Source of the DNA: Halobaculum magnesiiphilum
Lineage (GTDB): Archaea > Halobacteriota > Halobacteria > Halobacteriales > Haloferacaceae
Assembly (NCBI RefSeq): GCF_019823105.1
Contig: NZ_CP081958.1
Location: 2,170,001 to 2,234,000 of the forward strand
DNA length: 64,000 nt
Reading direction: 5' to 3'
This document shows, in pieces, positions 32,731-41,499 of this stretch; the stretch's first letter is position 1; each line of letters begins with the position of its first letter. The notes below the pieces were generated by a model. The model was not told where the DNA came from. It saw nothing but the letters and a program-made list of their open reading frames with translations, and ran no database searches. The position numbers and the translations under genes were made by a program.

Positions 32731-33350
32731 CGTCCGGACTCCCCGTCCCCGCCGGACTCGTCGGCGTCCCCGGTCGCGAACTCGGGGTCGTTGCCGATGC
32801 GCGACGCCTGCGGGCCGGACTGGTCCTGGTACTTCGAGCCGCGTTCCTCGCCGTAGGGCCGGTCTGCGGGCGTCTTCAGCTCCGTGAACGTGAGCTGCGA
32901 GATGCGCATGCCCGGCGAGAGGGCGACGGGCGCGTTGCCCAGGTTCGACAGTTCGAGGGTGATCTGTCCGCGGTATCCCGGGTCGCAGAGTCCGGCGGTC
33001 GCGTGGACGACGATCGCCAGCCGGCCCAGCGAGGAGCGCCCCTCGACGTGCGCGACGATGTCGTCGGGGATGGCGACCGTCTCCTTGGTCGTGCCGAGCA
33101 CGAAGTCGCCCGGGTGGAGGATGAAGTCGTCGCCCTCGGGGACGTGGGTCTCCTCGACGTACTCGTCGACCTCGCGGGCGTCGGTCGGGTGGATGCAGGG
33201 GATGTTCGTCCGGCGGAACTCCAGGAACTCCGAGCCGAGCCGGAGGTCGACGCTCGCGGGCTGGACCTGCGTGTCCACGTCGTCGAGCGGATCGATCGCG
33301 AGGTCGCCCTCCTCGAGCCGGGCGAGGATGTCGGTGTCCGAGAGTATCAT
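32727..33350 (-). CDS. dcd: dCTP deaminase
   Basis: A 207-residue trimeric deaminase-fold enzyme producing dUTP (or dUMP in bifunctional members) from dCTP for dTMP synthesis. Motifs seen: [49 protein letters not shown], then [18 protein letters not shown] with the catalytic Glu, and the C-terminal GSKYQDQ, which closes over the triphosphate. The last 20 residues are an acidic tail. ATG at 33350 (MILSDTDIL) is the family start. It is the first gene of a three-gene operon. Confidence 0.95.
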   Translation of the reverse strand: MILSDTDILARLEEGDLAIDPLDDVDTQVQPASVDLRLGSEFLEFRRTNIPCIHPTDAREVDEYVEETHVPEGDDFILHPGDFVLGTTKETVAIPDDIVAHVEGRSSLGRLAIVVHATAGLCDPGYRGQITLELSNLGNAPVALSPGMRISQLTFTELKTPADRPYGEERGSKYQDQSGPQASRIGNDPEFATGDADESGGDGESGR

Positions 33351-33409
33351 TACCGGAGGCGCGGCCGCCGGCGGCCTAAAGCTTCTCTCATTGCGGGCCG
33401 GTTGCCGCC

Positions 33410-34126
33410 TCAAAACAGCTCGAACACCAGCCCGATCGCGGTGAGGACGCCGACGATCGTCGCGGCGGTCCCGACCGAGTGGTCGCGGGCGTCCGCCAGC
33501 CCGTACGTCCGGATCACGCCGGCCCAGACCGCGACGACGACGGCCGCGAGCAGGCCGACCAGTTCGACGCCGCCGATCGCCACCCGGAGGGCGTCGAGCG
33601 CACCCTCGGGGTTCTCCGGGAGCGCGACCGTTCGAAGGCGGGAGATCACCAGCACGCCGACGGCGAGCAGGCGGCCCAGGCTCGGTACCATCCCCCAGCC
33701 CGCGACCGCGAGCGTGTCGGCGAACGCGCCCTCGCCGTCGGCGAGCGCGCTCGCGGCGTGGAGGACGCCGCCCTGCACGAGCCAGACTACCGGGACGAGT
33801 ACGACGGTCGCCGGCGGGAGCCACGACAGCTCCTCGGCGACGAGCGCGCCCAGGTTCCGCTCGACCTCCGTCGGCTCCCCGCAGCCGGTCGGCGTGTCGT
33901 CGAACATCGAGTCCTCGCAGAACGGCTCGCCGGGGTACGCCGGGTTGTCGACGGTGATCGGCACGTCGAGGGCGGCGGCGAACTCGCCGAGGAAGACGGC
34001 CAGCCCGCCGGCGGTGGCGAGGGTGACGACCGCGACCGCGGCGGCCGCGTGGGCGAACGGGGGCGAGCCGTCGTGGGCCTCGTAGTAGCGACTCGGTCGG
34101 AGGAGGGGCGTGCGGGGACGCGACAT
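33410..34126 (-). CDS. Yip1-like integral membrane protein
   Basis: A 238-residue protein with an N-terminal cytoplasmic stretch ([17 protein letters not shown]), a first transmembrane helix (about 25-48), an extracytoplasmic loop with two cysteines ([13 protein letters not shown]) and then four helices (about 95-238). The YYEA and [17 protein letters not shown] segments resemble haloarchaeal YIP1-family proteins. Function unknown. It is divergent from pth2 with a 126-bp spacer and ends 59 bp from the dcd start. Confidence 0.72.
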   Translation of the reverse strand: MSRPRTPLLRPSRYYEAHDGSPPFAHAAAAVAVVTLATAGGLAVFLGEFAAALDVPITVDNPAYPGEPFCEDSMFDDTPTGCGEPTEVERNLGALVAEELSWLPPATVVLVPVVWLVQGGVLHAASALADGEGAFADTLAVAGWGMVPSLGRLLAVGVLVISRLRTVALPENPEGALDALRVAIGGVELVGLLAAVVVAVWAGVIRTYGLADARDHSVGTAATIVGVLTAIGLVFELF

Positions 34127-34252
34127 CGTCGGCTCCTCTCGGGCGGGCGACAAATGCGTTCCGTTCGCCCGTCGGGGACTCCGACAGCGCGGTGCTGGGG
34201 GCACGGCAGCGCGGTGCGACACCCTTTCGGTCGCGCTCCCCGCACGCGGGGT

Positions 34253-34597
34253 ATGAGCATGAAGCAGGCCATCGTCGTCCGCACCGACCTCGGGATGGGG
34301 ACGGGGAAGCTGGCCGCGCAGGTCGCCCACGCGTCGCTGTCGGCCTACGAGGACACCGGCAGGAAGGCCCGGAAGGCGTGGAAGGGCGAGGGACAGAAGA
34401 AGGTCGTCCTCAAGGCCGCCGGCGAGTCGCAGATCTTCGAGCTGGCCGACCGCGCCGAGCGCGAGGGGCTCCCGCACGCGGTCATCCGCGACGCCGGGCA
34501 CACGCAGCTCGATCCCGGAACCGTCACCACGCTGGCGGTCGGCCCGGGCGAGGAGTCCATCGTCGACAAGGTGACCGGCGACCTCTCGCTGTACTGA
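34253..34597 (+). CDS. pth2: Peptidyl-tRNA hydrolase Pth2
   Basis: A 114-residue archaeal/eukaryotic-type hydrolase that releases peptides from prematurely dissociated peptidyl-tRNA. The family block [20 protein letters not shown] lies near the N-terminus, with conserved Lys and His. [24 protein letters not shown] and LAVGPGE follow in order. The length is normal. Its stop overlaps the truD ATG by one base (TGATG), so the two are translated as a coupled pair, both acting on tRNA. Confidence 0.96.
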   Translation: MSMKQAIVVRTDLGMGTGKLAAQVAHASLSAYEDTGRKARKAWKGEGQKKVVLKAAGESQIFELADRAEREGLPHAVIRDAGHTQLDPGTVTTLAVGPGEESIVDKVTGDLSLY

Positions 34598-35973
34598 TGC
34601 GGGAGGCCCACCCCCGCGAGCGCGCCACCGGCGTCGACCACTACGTCAGCGACGCCGACGGGATCGGCGGCCGCCTCCGCGTCGCCCCCGAGGACTTCCG
34701 CGTCCGCGAGCGCGAGCGGATGGACCCGGAACCGCTCGACGCCCACGAGGGATCGTATCCGTTCCTCCTCCTGCGGGCGACCCTCCGCCGCTGGGACACC
34801 AACGACTTCGCGAGCGCGCTGTCGAACGCGATGGGCGCCAGCCGCGAGCGCGTCTCGTGGGCCGGCACGAAGGACAAACACGCCGTCACCACGCAGCTGT
34901 TCACGGTCCGCGACGCCGACCCCGAGGAGATCCCGGACCTCGACGGCGCCGACATCGAGGTGCTCGGGCGGGTCGGGCGCGACCTCACCTTCGGCGACCT
35001 CGCGGGCAACGAGTTCGCGATCCGGATCCGCGAGACCGAGGAGGATCCGGCCCCCATCACCCGCGACCTGCGGGCGTTCGCCGCCGGCGACAGCGACAGC
35101 GCTGCCGCCGGCGACAGCGACAGCACCGTTGCCGCCGCCGACACGGCGGTCGAGATCGCGGTGCCGAACTACTTCGGCCACCAGCGCTTCGGGAGCCGCC
35201 GGCCGATCACCCACGAGGTCGGCCTCGCGGCGATCCGCGGCGACTGGCGCGGCGCGGTGCTCGCCTACTGCGGCAACCCGTACGACACCGAGCCGGAGGA
35301 CTCCCAGCGCGCCCGCGAGGTCGTCGAGGACCAGGCGGACGCCGACAGCCCGGACTGGAGCGCCGCGCTCGACGCGATGCCGGGGCGCCTGCGCTACGAG
35401 CGTTCGATGCTCCACCGGCTCGACGAGGGCGCCGACTGGCGCGAGGCGCTCGAGGCGGTCCCGTCGAACCTCCAGCGGCTGTTCGTCAACGCCGCGCAGT
35501 CGTACGTGTTCAACCGGATCCTCTCGGAGCGCCTGCGCCGCGGGCTGCCGTTCGAGCGTCCGGTCGCGGGCGACGTGGTCGCGTTCGTCGAGCGGGACAC
35601 GCAGTTTCCGAAGCCGGACATGGACCGGCTCCAGCGGGCGACCGAGGGGCGCGTCGACACGCTCGCGCGCCACTGCGAGCGCGGGCGGGCGTTCGTCACC
35701 GCGCCGCTGGTGGGCACCGAGACGGCCCTCGCGGACGGCGAGCCCGGCGAGATCGAACGCGAGATCCTCCGCGACCTCGACGTGGGGCCGGGCGACTTCG
35801 AGCTGCCGGGGGAGTTCGCCTCCACGGGAACCCGTCGGGCGATCCTGCTCCCGACGGACCTGACGGTCTCCGAGGAGGATGGCGACCCGGTGTTCGAGTT
35901 CGCGCTGCCGTCCGGGTCGTACGCGACGGCGGTGCTTCGGGAGTACATGAAGTGCGATCCGGAGCGGCTCTAG
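34597..35973 (+). CDS. truD: tRNA pseudouridine(13) synthase TruD
   Basis: A 458-residue pseudouridine synthase modifying U13 of tRNA. The catalytic Asp is in [15 protein letters not shown], and [19 protein letters not shown] and the later [19 protein letters not shown] are TruD signatures. The C-terminus ends [19 protein letters not shown]. The core is interrupted near residues 160-180 by an Ala/Asp/Ser linker built from two 21-bp direct repeats (35080-35100 and 35104-35124, AAGDSDS in translation). It is coupled to pth2. Confidence 0.96.
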   Translation: MREAHPRERATGVDHYVSDADGIGGRLRVAPEDFRVRERERMDPEPLDAHEGSYPFLLLRATLRRWDTNDFASALSNAMGASRERVSWAGTKDKHAVTTQLFTVRDADPEEIPDLDGADIEVLGRVGRDLTFGDLAGNEFAIRIRETEEDPAPITRDLRAFAAGDSDSAAAGDSDSTVAAADTAVEIAVPNYFGHQRFGSRRPITHEVGLAAIRGDWRGAVLAYCGNPYDTEPEDSQRAREVVEDQADADSPDWSAALDAMPGRLRYERSMLHRLDEGADWREALEAVPSNLQRLFVNAAQSYVFNRILSERLRRGLPFERPVAGDVVAFVERDTQFPKPDMDRLQRATEGRVDTLARHCERGRAFVTAPLVGTETALADGEPGEIEREILRDLDVGPGDFELPGEFASTGTRRAILLPTDLTVSEEDGDPVFEFALPSGSYATAVLREYMKCDPERL

Positions 35974-36120
35974 AACTGCCGCGGCGGTGTGCGATTCCGA
36001 GCAGCTCTCGGGCAGCCGCGGCGGCGAGGACGCCCCGGTTCTCCCCCACCCGGACCTATTTCTCGCGGACCGGCGAACGACGCCCATGACGCGCCACCTC
36101 GACGCGGCGGAGGACCGACG

Positions 36121-36495
36121 ATGAACGCGGCGGCGATCGACCACTTCGTGCTCACCGTCTCGGACGTGAGCGCGAGCTGTGACTTCTACGAGTCGCTGGG
36201 GGCGGAGGTCGTGACCTTCGGCGACGACCGGAAGGCGGTCCGCTTCGGCGACCAGAAGATCAACCTCCACCCGACCGACGGCGACGTGACGCCCGTGGCG
36301 GCCGAGCCGACCGTCGGCGCCGGCGACTTCTGTCTGCTGACGGAGACGCCGATCGAGACCGTCGAGGCCGAACTCCGCGAGCGCGGGATCGAGATCGTCG
36401 AGGGGCCGGTCGAGCGAACCGGCGCGGTGGCGCCGATCACGTCGGTGTACGTCCGCGACCCCGACGGCAACCTCGTCGAGATCGCGACGGCCTGA
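36121..36495 (+). CDS. VOC-family (glyoxalase/dioxygenase fold) protein
   Basis: A 124-residue single vicinal-oxygen-chelate module. The N-terminal IDHFVLTVSDVSASCDFYES supplies the first metal His, and VYVRDPDGNLVEIATA at the end supplies the metal Glu. KAVRFGDQKINLHPT in the middle is close to virulence-protein/fosfomycin-resistance-like VOC members. Active sites form across a dimer. The substrate is unknown. It is a single gene 147 bp after truD, with its start ATG in the context GACGATGAAC. Confidence 0.88.
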   Translation: MNAAAIDHFVLTVSDVSASCDFYESLGAEVVTFGDDRKAVRFGDQKINLHPTDGDVTPVAAEPTVGAGDFCLLTETPIETVEAELRERGIEIVEGPVERTGAVAPITSVYVRDPDGNLVEIATA

Positions 36496-36554
36496 CCGGC
36501 CGCGCGACGGGGCGAACGAACGGGCTTATCCTCGCGCCGTCCCTTCCGACGGTA

Positions 36555-37325
36555 ATGAACTGCCGGCGGTGTGGCTCGTCCCTTCGCAAGCCGGGGGACT
36601 ACTGTCTCGCCTGCGACACCGCCAACTGCGAGAGCGTCGTGATCGAGTTCGGGGCCGACCGCGCGACGCTCACGATGCTCGGGTTCGAACCCGAGCACCC
36701 GCCCGACGACTTCGACCCCGCGTCGCTGGTGCTCGGGGAGACGACGGTCACGACCGTCCCCGACGACGGCGAGCGCACCGCGAAGGTGCAGCTCAGGAAC
36801 TTCGCCGGCCGCGTCGCCGACGAGGTACGGCGCAAGCGCCCCGAGACGGTGTACGCCGCCGGCGAGCGCGATCCGTTGCGGGAGGCCCGCGCGCAACTGC
36901 ACTACGAGTTCTACCGCGTCCCCGACGACGACCCAGTCGGCGCCGTGCTCGCCCGCCGCGGCGAGCCGGCCCTGGAGGTGGTCGACGCGCCGGCGGAGGC
37001 GAAGATCGGCGGCTCGCACTCGACGCTCATCGGCGAGCGAACGGGAATGAAGGCGATCCTCGCGGCCGCCGAGCACCCGCACGTGAAGAAGGTGATCCCC
37101 GGCCCCATCGACGCCGGCGGCTCCGGGTCGCGCACGGGACTGCGCGCGAAGGTGACCCGCGCCGACGAGCACGGGAACGTCCGGCTGCTCCTGCGTGACG
37201 GGTCGAGCGTGCAGGAAAATCGCGTCGTCACGACCGCCGGCGACCGCGAGACGGGCGAGCGGGTGCGCGACGACCTGAACGAGGTGCTCCAGGAGTCGGG
37301 GTTCGGGGAGGACGGCGATCGGTAG
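36555..37325 (+). CDS. DUF2103-family predicted metal-binding protein
   Basis: A 256-residue protein. The first 27 residues carry a zinc ribbon (CRRCGSSLRKPGDYCLACDT), and a C-terminal domain (about 150-235) shows GGSHSTLIGERTGMKAI, VKKVIPGPIDAGGSGSRTG and LRDGSSVQENRVVTTA, the pattern I associate with archaeal DUF2103. The middle has VQLRNFAGRVADEVRR. Function is unknown; the glycine-rich SHST and PGPI loops suggest nucleotide or RNA binding, which is speculative. Stop codons of this gene and the convergent regulator-like gene are about 10 bp apart. Confidence 0.8.
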   Translation: MNCRRCGSSLRKPGDYCLACDTANCESVVIEFGADRATLTMLGFEPEHPPDDFDPASLVLGETTVTTVPDDGERTAKVQLRNFAGRVADEVRRKRPETVYAAGERDPLREARAQLHYEFYRVPDDDPVGAVLARRGEPALEVVDAPAEAKIGGSHSTLIGERTGMKAILAAAEHPHVKKVIPGPIDAGGSGSRTGLRAKVTRADEHGNVRLLLRDGSSVQENRVVTTAGDRETGERVRDDLNEVLQESGFGEDGDR

Positions 37326-37334
37326 CGCCCGGCG

Positions 37335-37823
37335 TCAGACCGTCCCGTGATCGCCGGCGAGCCCGTACTCGTCGGCTTCCGCGCGCGGGTCGGCGCGTTC
37401 GTACAGCGCGTGGAGCGTGAACGAGACGTTCCGCTTGCGGCAGCTGTCGCGGTAGGCCGCCAGCGCCTCGCGGTCGGGGAACTGCACGCGGAAGTCCCAT
37501 CCCGTGTGGTCGCCGCTGGCGGACACCGGGCGGGCGCCGGTGTCGGCGAACACGTGGGAGGCGGTCCGCTGGGTCGTCTCGGGCGCGAGCGTCGCACGGT
37601 AGAACCGGAAGTCCGGTCCCTCGCCGAGCACGCGCACGTCCTCGACGGACTCGTCGTTGCCGAGGGCGTCCTCGAAGCGGGTCAGGTCGTCGCCGCGGGC
37701 GAAGAACTCGATGCGCGTTGTGTCACCCTCGATCGTCCGCTCGAGGTCGGCCGTCACCTCGGGCGCGGCCGCGAGGGCGTCGCGGAGGACTGGCGTCGAC
37801 AGCGTGAATTCGGCGATGAGCAT
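37335..37823 (-). CDS. Bacterio-opsin-activator-like protein lacking its C-terminal HTH
   Basis: A 162-residue protein matching the N-terminal sensory part of haloarchaeal Bat-like regulators ([17 protein letters not shown], then [20 protein letters not shown] and [20 protein letters not shown]). In full-length relatives EYGL is followed by a roughly 50-residue HTH_10 domain, but here it runs into AGDHGTV and a stop, directly beside the end of the convergent gene. So the DNA-binding part is missing. It may be a natural single-domain ligand sensor or a decayed regulator. Confidence 0.72.
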   Translation of the reverse strand: MLIAEFTLSTPVLRDALAAAPEVTADLERTIEGDTTRIEFFARGDDLTRFEDALGNDESVEDVRVLGEGPDFRFYRATLAPETTQRTASHVFADTGARPVSASGDHTGWDFRVQFPDREALAAYRDSCRKRNVSFTLHALYERADPRAEADEYGLAGDHGTV

Positions 37824-37979
37824 TCCGGCGGTCTCCTATCAGAGTACCGACTATCCACGGAGATAAAGCTGTGCCACGGTGTCCCCGACGAGGACTCCCG
37901 GGACGGGCCGCCTCGATCGTCTCCGATGACGGGCGGAATTCGCGGGGTTTTTGACGCCCAATGGCGAAGTCGCGTCCAT

Positions 37980-38258
37980 ATGGCTGAACAGCAGAAGGCG
38001 CGGAAGGTCGGCAGCGCCGGCCGCTTCGGCGCGCGATACGGGCGCGTCGCCCGAAAGCGCGTGTCGGACATCGAGGCAGAGATGGAGAACGCCACCGTCG
38101 ACGGCGACTCGGTCAAGCGCATCGGCACCGGCGTGTGGGTCAACGAGGAGACCGGCGAGACGTTCACCGGCGGCGCCTACCGGCCGCAGACGCCGGGCGG
38201 TCGCTCGGTGCGGCGCAGCATCCGCGCCGCCCTCGAAGACGAGAGCGACGACGAGTAA
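37980..38258 (+). CDS. rpl37ae: 50S ribosomal protein L37Ae without zinc cysteines
   Basis: A 92-residue large-subunit protein. [20 protein letters not shown] at the N-terminus and [20 protein letters not shown] at the C-terminus identify L37Ae clearly. In most archaea and eukaryotes the centre holds a C-x2-C...C-x2-C zinc finger; here that stretch reads [21 protein letters not shown] and the whole protein has no cysteine. The fold must be held without zinc. It is the first gene of a conserved cluster with rpoP 21 bp downstream. ATG at 37980 is the family start. Confidence 0.95.
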   Translation: MAEQQKARKVGSAGRFGARYGRVARKRVSDIEAEMENATVDGDSVKRIGTGVWVNEETGETFTGGAYRPQTPGGRSVRRSIRAALEDESDDE

Positions 38259-38279
38259 CCCCCCGATCCTCTCACACAG

Positions 38280-38414
38280 ATGAGCTACAAGTGTTCCCGG
38301 TGCAAGCGCGACGTCGAGCTCGACGAGTACGGCGGCGTGCGTTGCCCGTACTGCGGACACCGCGTGCTCCTCAAGGAGCGCGCGCCCGACGTGAAGGAAG
38401 TCGACGTTTCCTGA
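38280..38414 (+). CDS. rpoP: DNA-directed RNA polymerase subunit P (Rpo12)
   Basis: A 44-residue zinc-ribbon subunit of archaeal RNA polymerase, equivalent to eukaryotic Rpb12. It begins [20 protein letters not shown], then [15 protein letters not shown], with both cysteine pairs intact. The position immediately after rpl37ae is conserved across Euryarchaeota. The length is normal. The next gene, pcc1, starts 10 bp downstream. Confidence 0.96.
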   Translation: MSYKCSRCKRDVELDEYGGVRCPYCGHRVLLKERAPDVKEVDVS

Positions 38415-38424
38415 CCCGGGCGCC

Positions 38425-38691
38425 GTGCCCGCACCCGACGCGTACGACCACCGCGCGGTCCTTCGCTTTCCGTACCCCGACCAGCGGCGCGCCAGCGTCG
38501 TCCACGGGGCGATCGCCGTCGAAGTCGGCGACATCGACGACGAGCGGTCGACGGCCGCCGTCGACCGCGCGGGCGACACTGTCGAGGTAACCGTCCGCGC
38601 GCGCGACCTCGTCGCGCTCCGCGCGGGCGTCAACACATGGACCCGGCTCGTCGAGACGGCCGAGACGGTGGCGGCGACGGCGGAGCGGTAA
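38425..38691 (+). CDS. pcc1: KEOPS complex subunit Pcc1
   Basis: An 88-residue dimerisation subunit of KEOPS, which makes the t6A37 modification of ANN-decoding tRNAs. It starts with GTG at 38425 ([19 protein letters not shown]). The conserved pattern is [15 protein letters not shown], then [24 protein letters not shown], with the Ala/Arg-rich helix at the end. Gene order rpl37ae-rpoP-pcc1 confirms the call despite the small size. Confidence 0.9.
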   Translation: MPAPDAYDHRAVLRFPYPDQRRASVVHGAIAVEVGDIDDERSTAAVDRAGDTVEVTVRARDLVALRAGVNTWTRLVETAETVAATAER

Positions 38692-38846
38692 GCGACCTCC
38701 CGAGGAGGGTCCCGCTCATTGACGGTGCACCGCCGCTGTTCGGGACGCTCACGGCCGTTCCGTTCGCCGTTCGCGCCGAGGGCTCACTTCGTTCGCCCTC
38801 GCATCCAATGACCGGGCTTTTCACCCCGAAGCCCAACTGCCCTGGT

Positions 38847-39242
38847 ATGCAGGGTAATCTGCCGCCGGAAGCACAAGAGAAGATCGAGGAACTGCAGGAC
38901 CTTCAAGAGCAGGCCCAGCAGCTCGCCGAACAGAAACAGTCCACGCAGACCTCGCTGACGGAGGCGCAGTCCGCGCTGGACGCGATGGAGGACATCGACG
39001 AGGACTCGACGATGTACCGCGAGGTCGGCGAGATCCTCGTCGAGACCGACTACGAGACCGCCTACGACGACCTCGAGGAGAAGGTCGACACCCTCGAGAT
39101 GCGCGCCGAGCGCTTCGACTCCCAGGAGGAGAAGGTCCAGCAGCAGTTCGAGGAGCTTCAGGAGGAGCTCCAGCAGATGCTGCAGGGCGGCGCGGGCGGC
39201 GGCCCGGCGGGCATGGGTCCCGGCGGCGCCGGCGGCGCGTAA
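38847..39242 (+). CDS. pfdB: Prefoldin subunit beta
   Basis: A 131-residue co-chaperone that hands unfolded proteins to the thermosome. Two long coiled-coil helices (about 8-50 and 80-118, rich in Gln, Glu and Leu) flank a beta-hairpin containing [20 protein letters not shown]. The tail is Gly/Pro/Met-rich ([13 protein letters not shown]). The start is ATG at 38847 ([10 protein letters not shown]), matching archaeal homologues; longer in-frame starts add a Pro-rich tail. It precedes the DUF3194 gene by 3 bp. Confidence 0.95.
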   Translation: MQGNLPPEAQEKIEELQDLQEQAQQLAEQKQSTQTSLTEAQSALDAMEDIDEDSTMYREVGEILVETDYETAYDDLEEKVDTLEMRAERFDSQEEKVQQQFEELQEELQQMLQGGAGGGPAGMGPGGAGGA

Positions 39243-39245
39243 GCC

Positions 39246-39506
39246 GTGAGCGACGACCGCCCCGAGCCGACCGACGAGGAGGTCGTCGAGACCGCCTCCG
39301 AGGCGGCCGAAGGGGTCGTGCTCGCGCGGTATCGACAGTCCGATCTCCGTGACTTCGACGTTACCGTCTCCTTCGAGGACGGCGTCCTTGACGTGGACGT
39401 GTACGTCAATCCGCCGGCCGACGCCGAGGCGGACGCCGACGAGGTGGCCGAGGAGGCCGCCCGCGCGGCCCGCGACGCCGTCGACGAGCTGTTCGGGCTC
39501 GCGTAG
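39246..39506 (+). CDS. DUF3194-family small acidic protein
   Basis: An 86-residue acidic protein starting with GTG 3 bp after the prefoldin beta stop. The pattern TDEEVVETASEAAEGVV, FDVTVSFEDGVLDVDVYVNP and the closing Ala/Asp/Glu helix match DUF3194, which is found next to prefoldin beta across Euryarchaeota. Function is unknown; its conserved position suggests a role in protein folding or translation. It is the last gene of the cluster. Confidence 0.85.
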   Translation: MSDDRPEPTDEEVVETASEAAEGVVLARYRQSDLRDFDVTVSFEDGVLDVDVYVNPPADAEADADEVAEEAARAARDAVDELFGLA

Positions 39507-39551
39507 GCCCCTCGATCCGTTCGTTCGACCGCCGCTCGCTCGTATTGACGT

Positions 39552-39597
39552 GTATCCGATACGAACGTTTATTCTCGATCGGGTGGTACGCTACCAC
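39552..39597 (+). promoter_or_regulatory. Promoter flanked by two perfect palindromes
   Basis: GTATC-C-GATAC (39552-39562) lies upstream of a TATA-like TTTATTC (39568-39574), and GTGGTA-CGC-TACCAC (39583-39597) lies between TATA and the ATG at 39598, directly abutting the start codon. Two different symmetric sites around one leaderless promoter suggest dual control of the zinc-finger gene downstream. Confidence 0.6.
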
Positions 39598-39807
39598 ATG
39601 GCAGCCAGACGAAGCGCCGGCACGACCGCACTCGACGTGTACCGCGACCGCCTCCGCGAGGCGCCAACCTGTCCGGAGTGCGGCTACACCGACGACGGCG
39701 GGGACTGGCAGACCGCCTACCGCGAGCAACAGCTCGTCTACCGGCACAGCTGTCCGCGCTGTGCGGCGATCGACACGCGCGTGCTCCGGTTCGACGGCGC
39801 GAAGTAG
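39598..39807 (+). CDS. Small zinc-finger protein (HVO_0649-like)
   Basis: A 69-residue protein with a zinc ribbon: CPECGYTDDGGDWQTAYREQ followed by YRHSCPRCAAIDTRVLRF. It resembles the small haloarchaeal family I know as HVO_0649-type (name from memory). The N-terminus (MAARRSAGTTALDVYRDRL) is basic and helical. Nucleic-acid or protein binding is likely, but the role is unknown. The TATA box is about 27 nt upstream with palindromes on both sides, so expression is probably tightly regulated. Confidence 0.82.
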   Translation: MAARRSAGTTALDVYRDRLREAPTCPECGYTDDGGDWQTAYREQQLVYRHSCPRCAAIDTRVLRFDGAK

Positions 39808-39966
39808 TCGGCGCCGACGGCTGGGGGTGGCCGTCGGGATCGGGATCGGAATCGGGTCCGGAATCGGGTCCGACCGTTCGGTCGGCCGTCGAGTCGGCCT
39901 TCGATCGGTTCGGGGCCGATTCGCGGCGATAGTAACGCTTACGCGCGGTTCCGTCCAAGGGCGCTC

Positions 39967-41400
39967 GTGACACCCGCAGGCGACTCGCCGTCACGCGGCG
40001 TCCTCCTGATCACGGTCGACTCGCTGCGCGCCGACGCGCTCGGGCCCCACACGCCGACGCTTCGCGAGCTCGCCCGCCGCGGGACGGCCTTCGAGACGGC
40101 CGTCGCGGGCGGCAACTGGACCCCCTTCTCGTTCCCGGACGTTCTGGGGGCACGCCCGGTGTTCGCCGACGCGTCGACGCCGGGGCCGGCAACCGACCCG
40201 ACGCTCGCGGAGTCGCTGTCGGCCGCGGGCGTGCGCACCGCCGGCGTCAACGCGGGGAACGGCTTTCTGACGGAGTACTACGGCTACGACCGCGGCTTCG
40301 ACGCCTTCGAGTCGTTCCTCGACGGCGCTCGTACCCCGGTCGGGCGCTTCCTCACGACCCATCCGACGGTCAACGGCTGGGTGCAGTACCTCGGCTGGCC
40401 CCTCGGCAACGCCGCCGCGAAGCTGCGCGGCCACGAGCGGCGCCACGCGGTCGACACCTCCCACCTCCACGCGCTCGAACGCCGGGCGTTCGACGCCGTC
40501 GACGACGCCGCGGCCGACGACGACCGTCCGTTCTTCCTGTGGCTCCACTACATGGACACCCACACGCCGTACGTCCCGGCGCCCCGGCACGTCCGCGCGG
40601 TCACCGACGGCGAGGTCGGGTCGTTTCAGGCGCTGCTGGGGCACCTTCGTGCCGGGCTCGGCAAGGAGGTCGACGAGGGGACGCTCCGGACCCTGCGGGC
40701 GCTGTACGACGCCGCGGCCCGGCAGGTCGACGAGTCCGTCGAGCGCGTGCTCGAGGAGCTGTCGGCGGCCGGCCTGCGCGACGAGACCACGGTGATCCTC
40801 GCGGGCGACCACGGCGAGGAGTTCCTCGACCACGGCCACCTCGCACACTACCCGAAGCTGTACGACGAACTTGTTCGCGTCCCGTTCGTCGTCGACCACC
40901 CCGACGCCCCCGCCCGCCGCGAGTCGGCGCCGGTGCCGCTTCGCGACGTCCCCCCGACCGTCTGTGACGCGCTCGGGGTCGAGCCGCCGGCCGCGTTCGC
41001 CGGCGAGAGCCTCCTGCCGACGATAACCGACGCCGTCCCGCCCGAACGCGAGCCGGTCACCTCCCTCGCGCTGCGCGGGGAGTCGGTGACGAGCCAGCCC
41101 ATCCCGCGCCGGCTCGGCGACGGCACGCCGCTGGTCTCGGCCCGAACCCGGGAGTGGACGTACATCCGCGAGCCGGACGGCGAGGTCCGGGTGTTCGACC
41201 GCGAGCGCGACCCCGGGGAGCGCGAGCCCGTCGACCGCTCGACGGTCCCGCGCGAGACGATGCGCGACCTCGAACGCGCGGCCGAGGACCGACTGGCGCT
41301 CCTCCCCGACGGAAGCGCGGCCGACGGCGACGCGGGCGGCGACGGAAACGAGGTTCCCGAGGCGATCGAACGCCGCCTCGACGCGCTCGGCTACCGCTGA
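39967..41400 (+). CDS. Sulfatase-like (alkaline phosphatase superfamily) protein
   Basis: A 477-residue protein of the sulfatase/phosphoglycerol-transferase fold. Metal ligands are seen in LLITVDSLRADALGP, FLWLHYMDTHTPYVP, AGDHGEEFLDHG (Asp-His pair) and HLAHYPKLYDELVRVPFVV. The position of the formylglycine motif (C/S-x-P-x-R) instead reads GGNWTPFSFPDVLGARP, so a Thr or Ser nucleophile, as in phosphotransferases, is more likely than a true sulfatase. Haloarchaeal members are often linked to surface glycans. There is no signal peptide. The start is GTG at 39967. Confidence 0.85.
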   Translation: MTPAGDSPSRGVLLITVDSLRADALGPHTPTLRELARRGTAFETAVAGGNWTPFSFPDVLGARPVFADASTPGPATDPTLAESLSAAGVRTAGVNAGNGFLTEYYGYDRGFDAFESFLDGARTPVGRFLTTHPTVNGWVQYLGWPLGNAAAKLRGHERRHAVDTSHLHALERRAFDAVDDAAADDDRPFFLWLHYMDTHTPYVPAPRHVRAVTDGEVGSFQALLGHLRAGLGKEVDEGTLRTLRALYDAAARQVDESVERVLEELSAAGLRDETTVILAGDHGEEFLDHGHLAHYPKLYDELVRVPFVVDHPDAPARRESAPVPLRDVPPTVCDALGVEPPAAFAGESLLPTITDAVPPEREPVTSLALRGESVTSQPIPRRLGDGTPLVSARTREWTYIREPDGEVRVFDRERDPGEREPVDRSTVPRETMRDLERAAEDRLALLPDGSAADGDAGGDGNEVPEAIERRLDALGYR

Positions 41401-41468
41401 ATCGCCGCCCCGGTGCCCTCGGCTCCCGATGACCGGTGACGGGTAGTTTTCACGCCCGTCGACCCGAA

Positions 41469-41480
41469 CGTATTTGTACG
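41469..41480 (+). promoter_or_regulatory. TATA-like element of the MinD-like operon
   Basis: CGTATTTGTACG at 41469-41480 (CGTA-TTTG-TACG is itself an inverted repeat) is centred about 25 nt before the ATG at 41500, fitting a leaderless transcript. Confidence 0.5.
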
Positions 41481-41499
41481 AACCCGAGACAGCGTGCGT

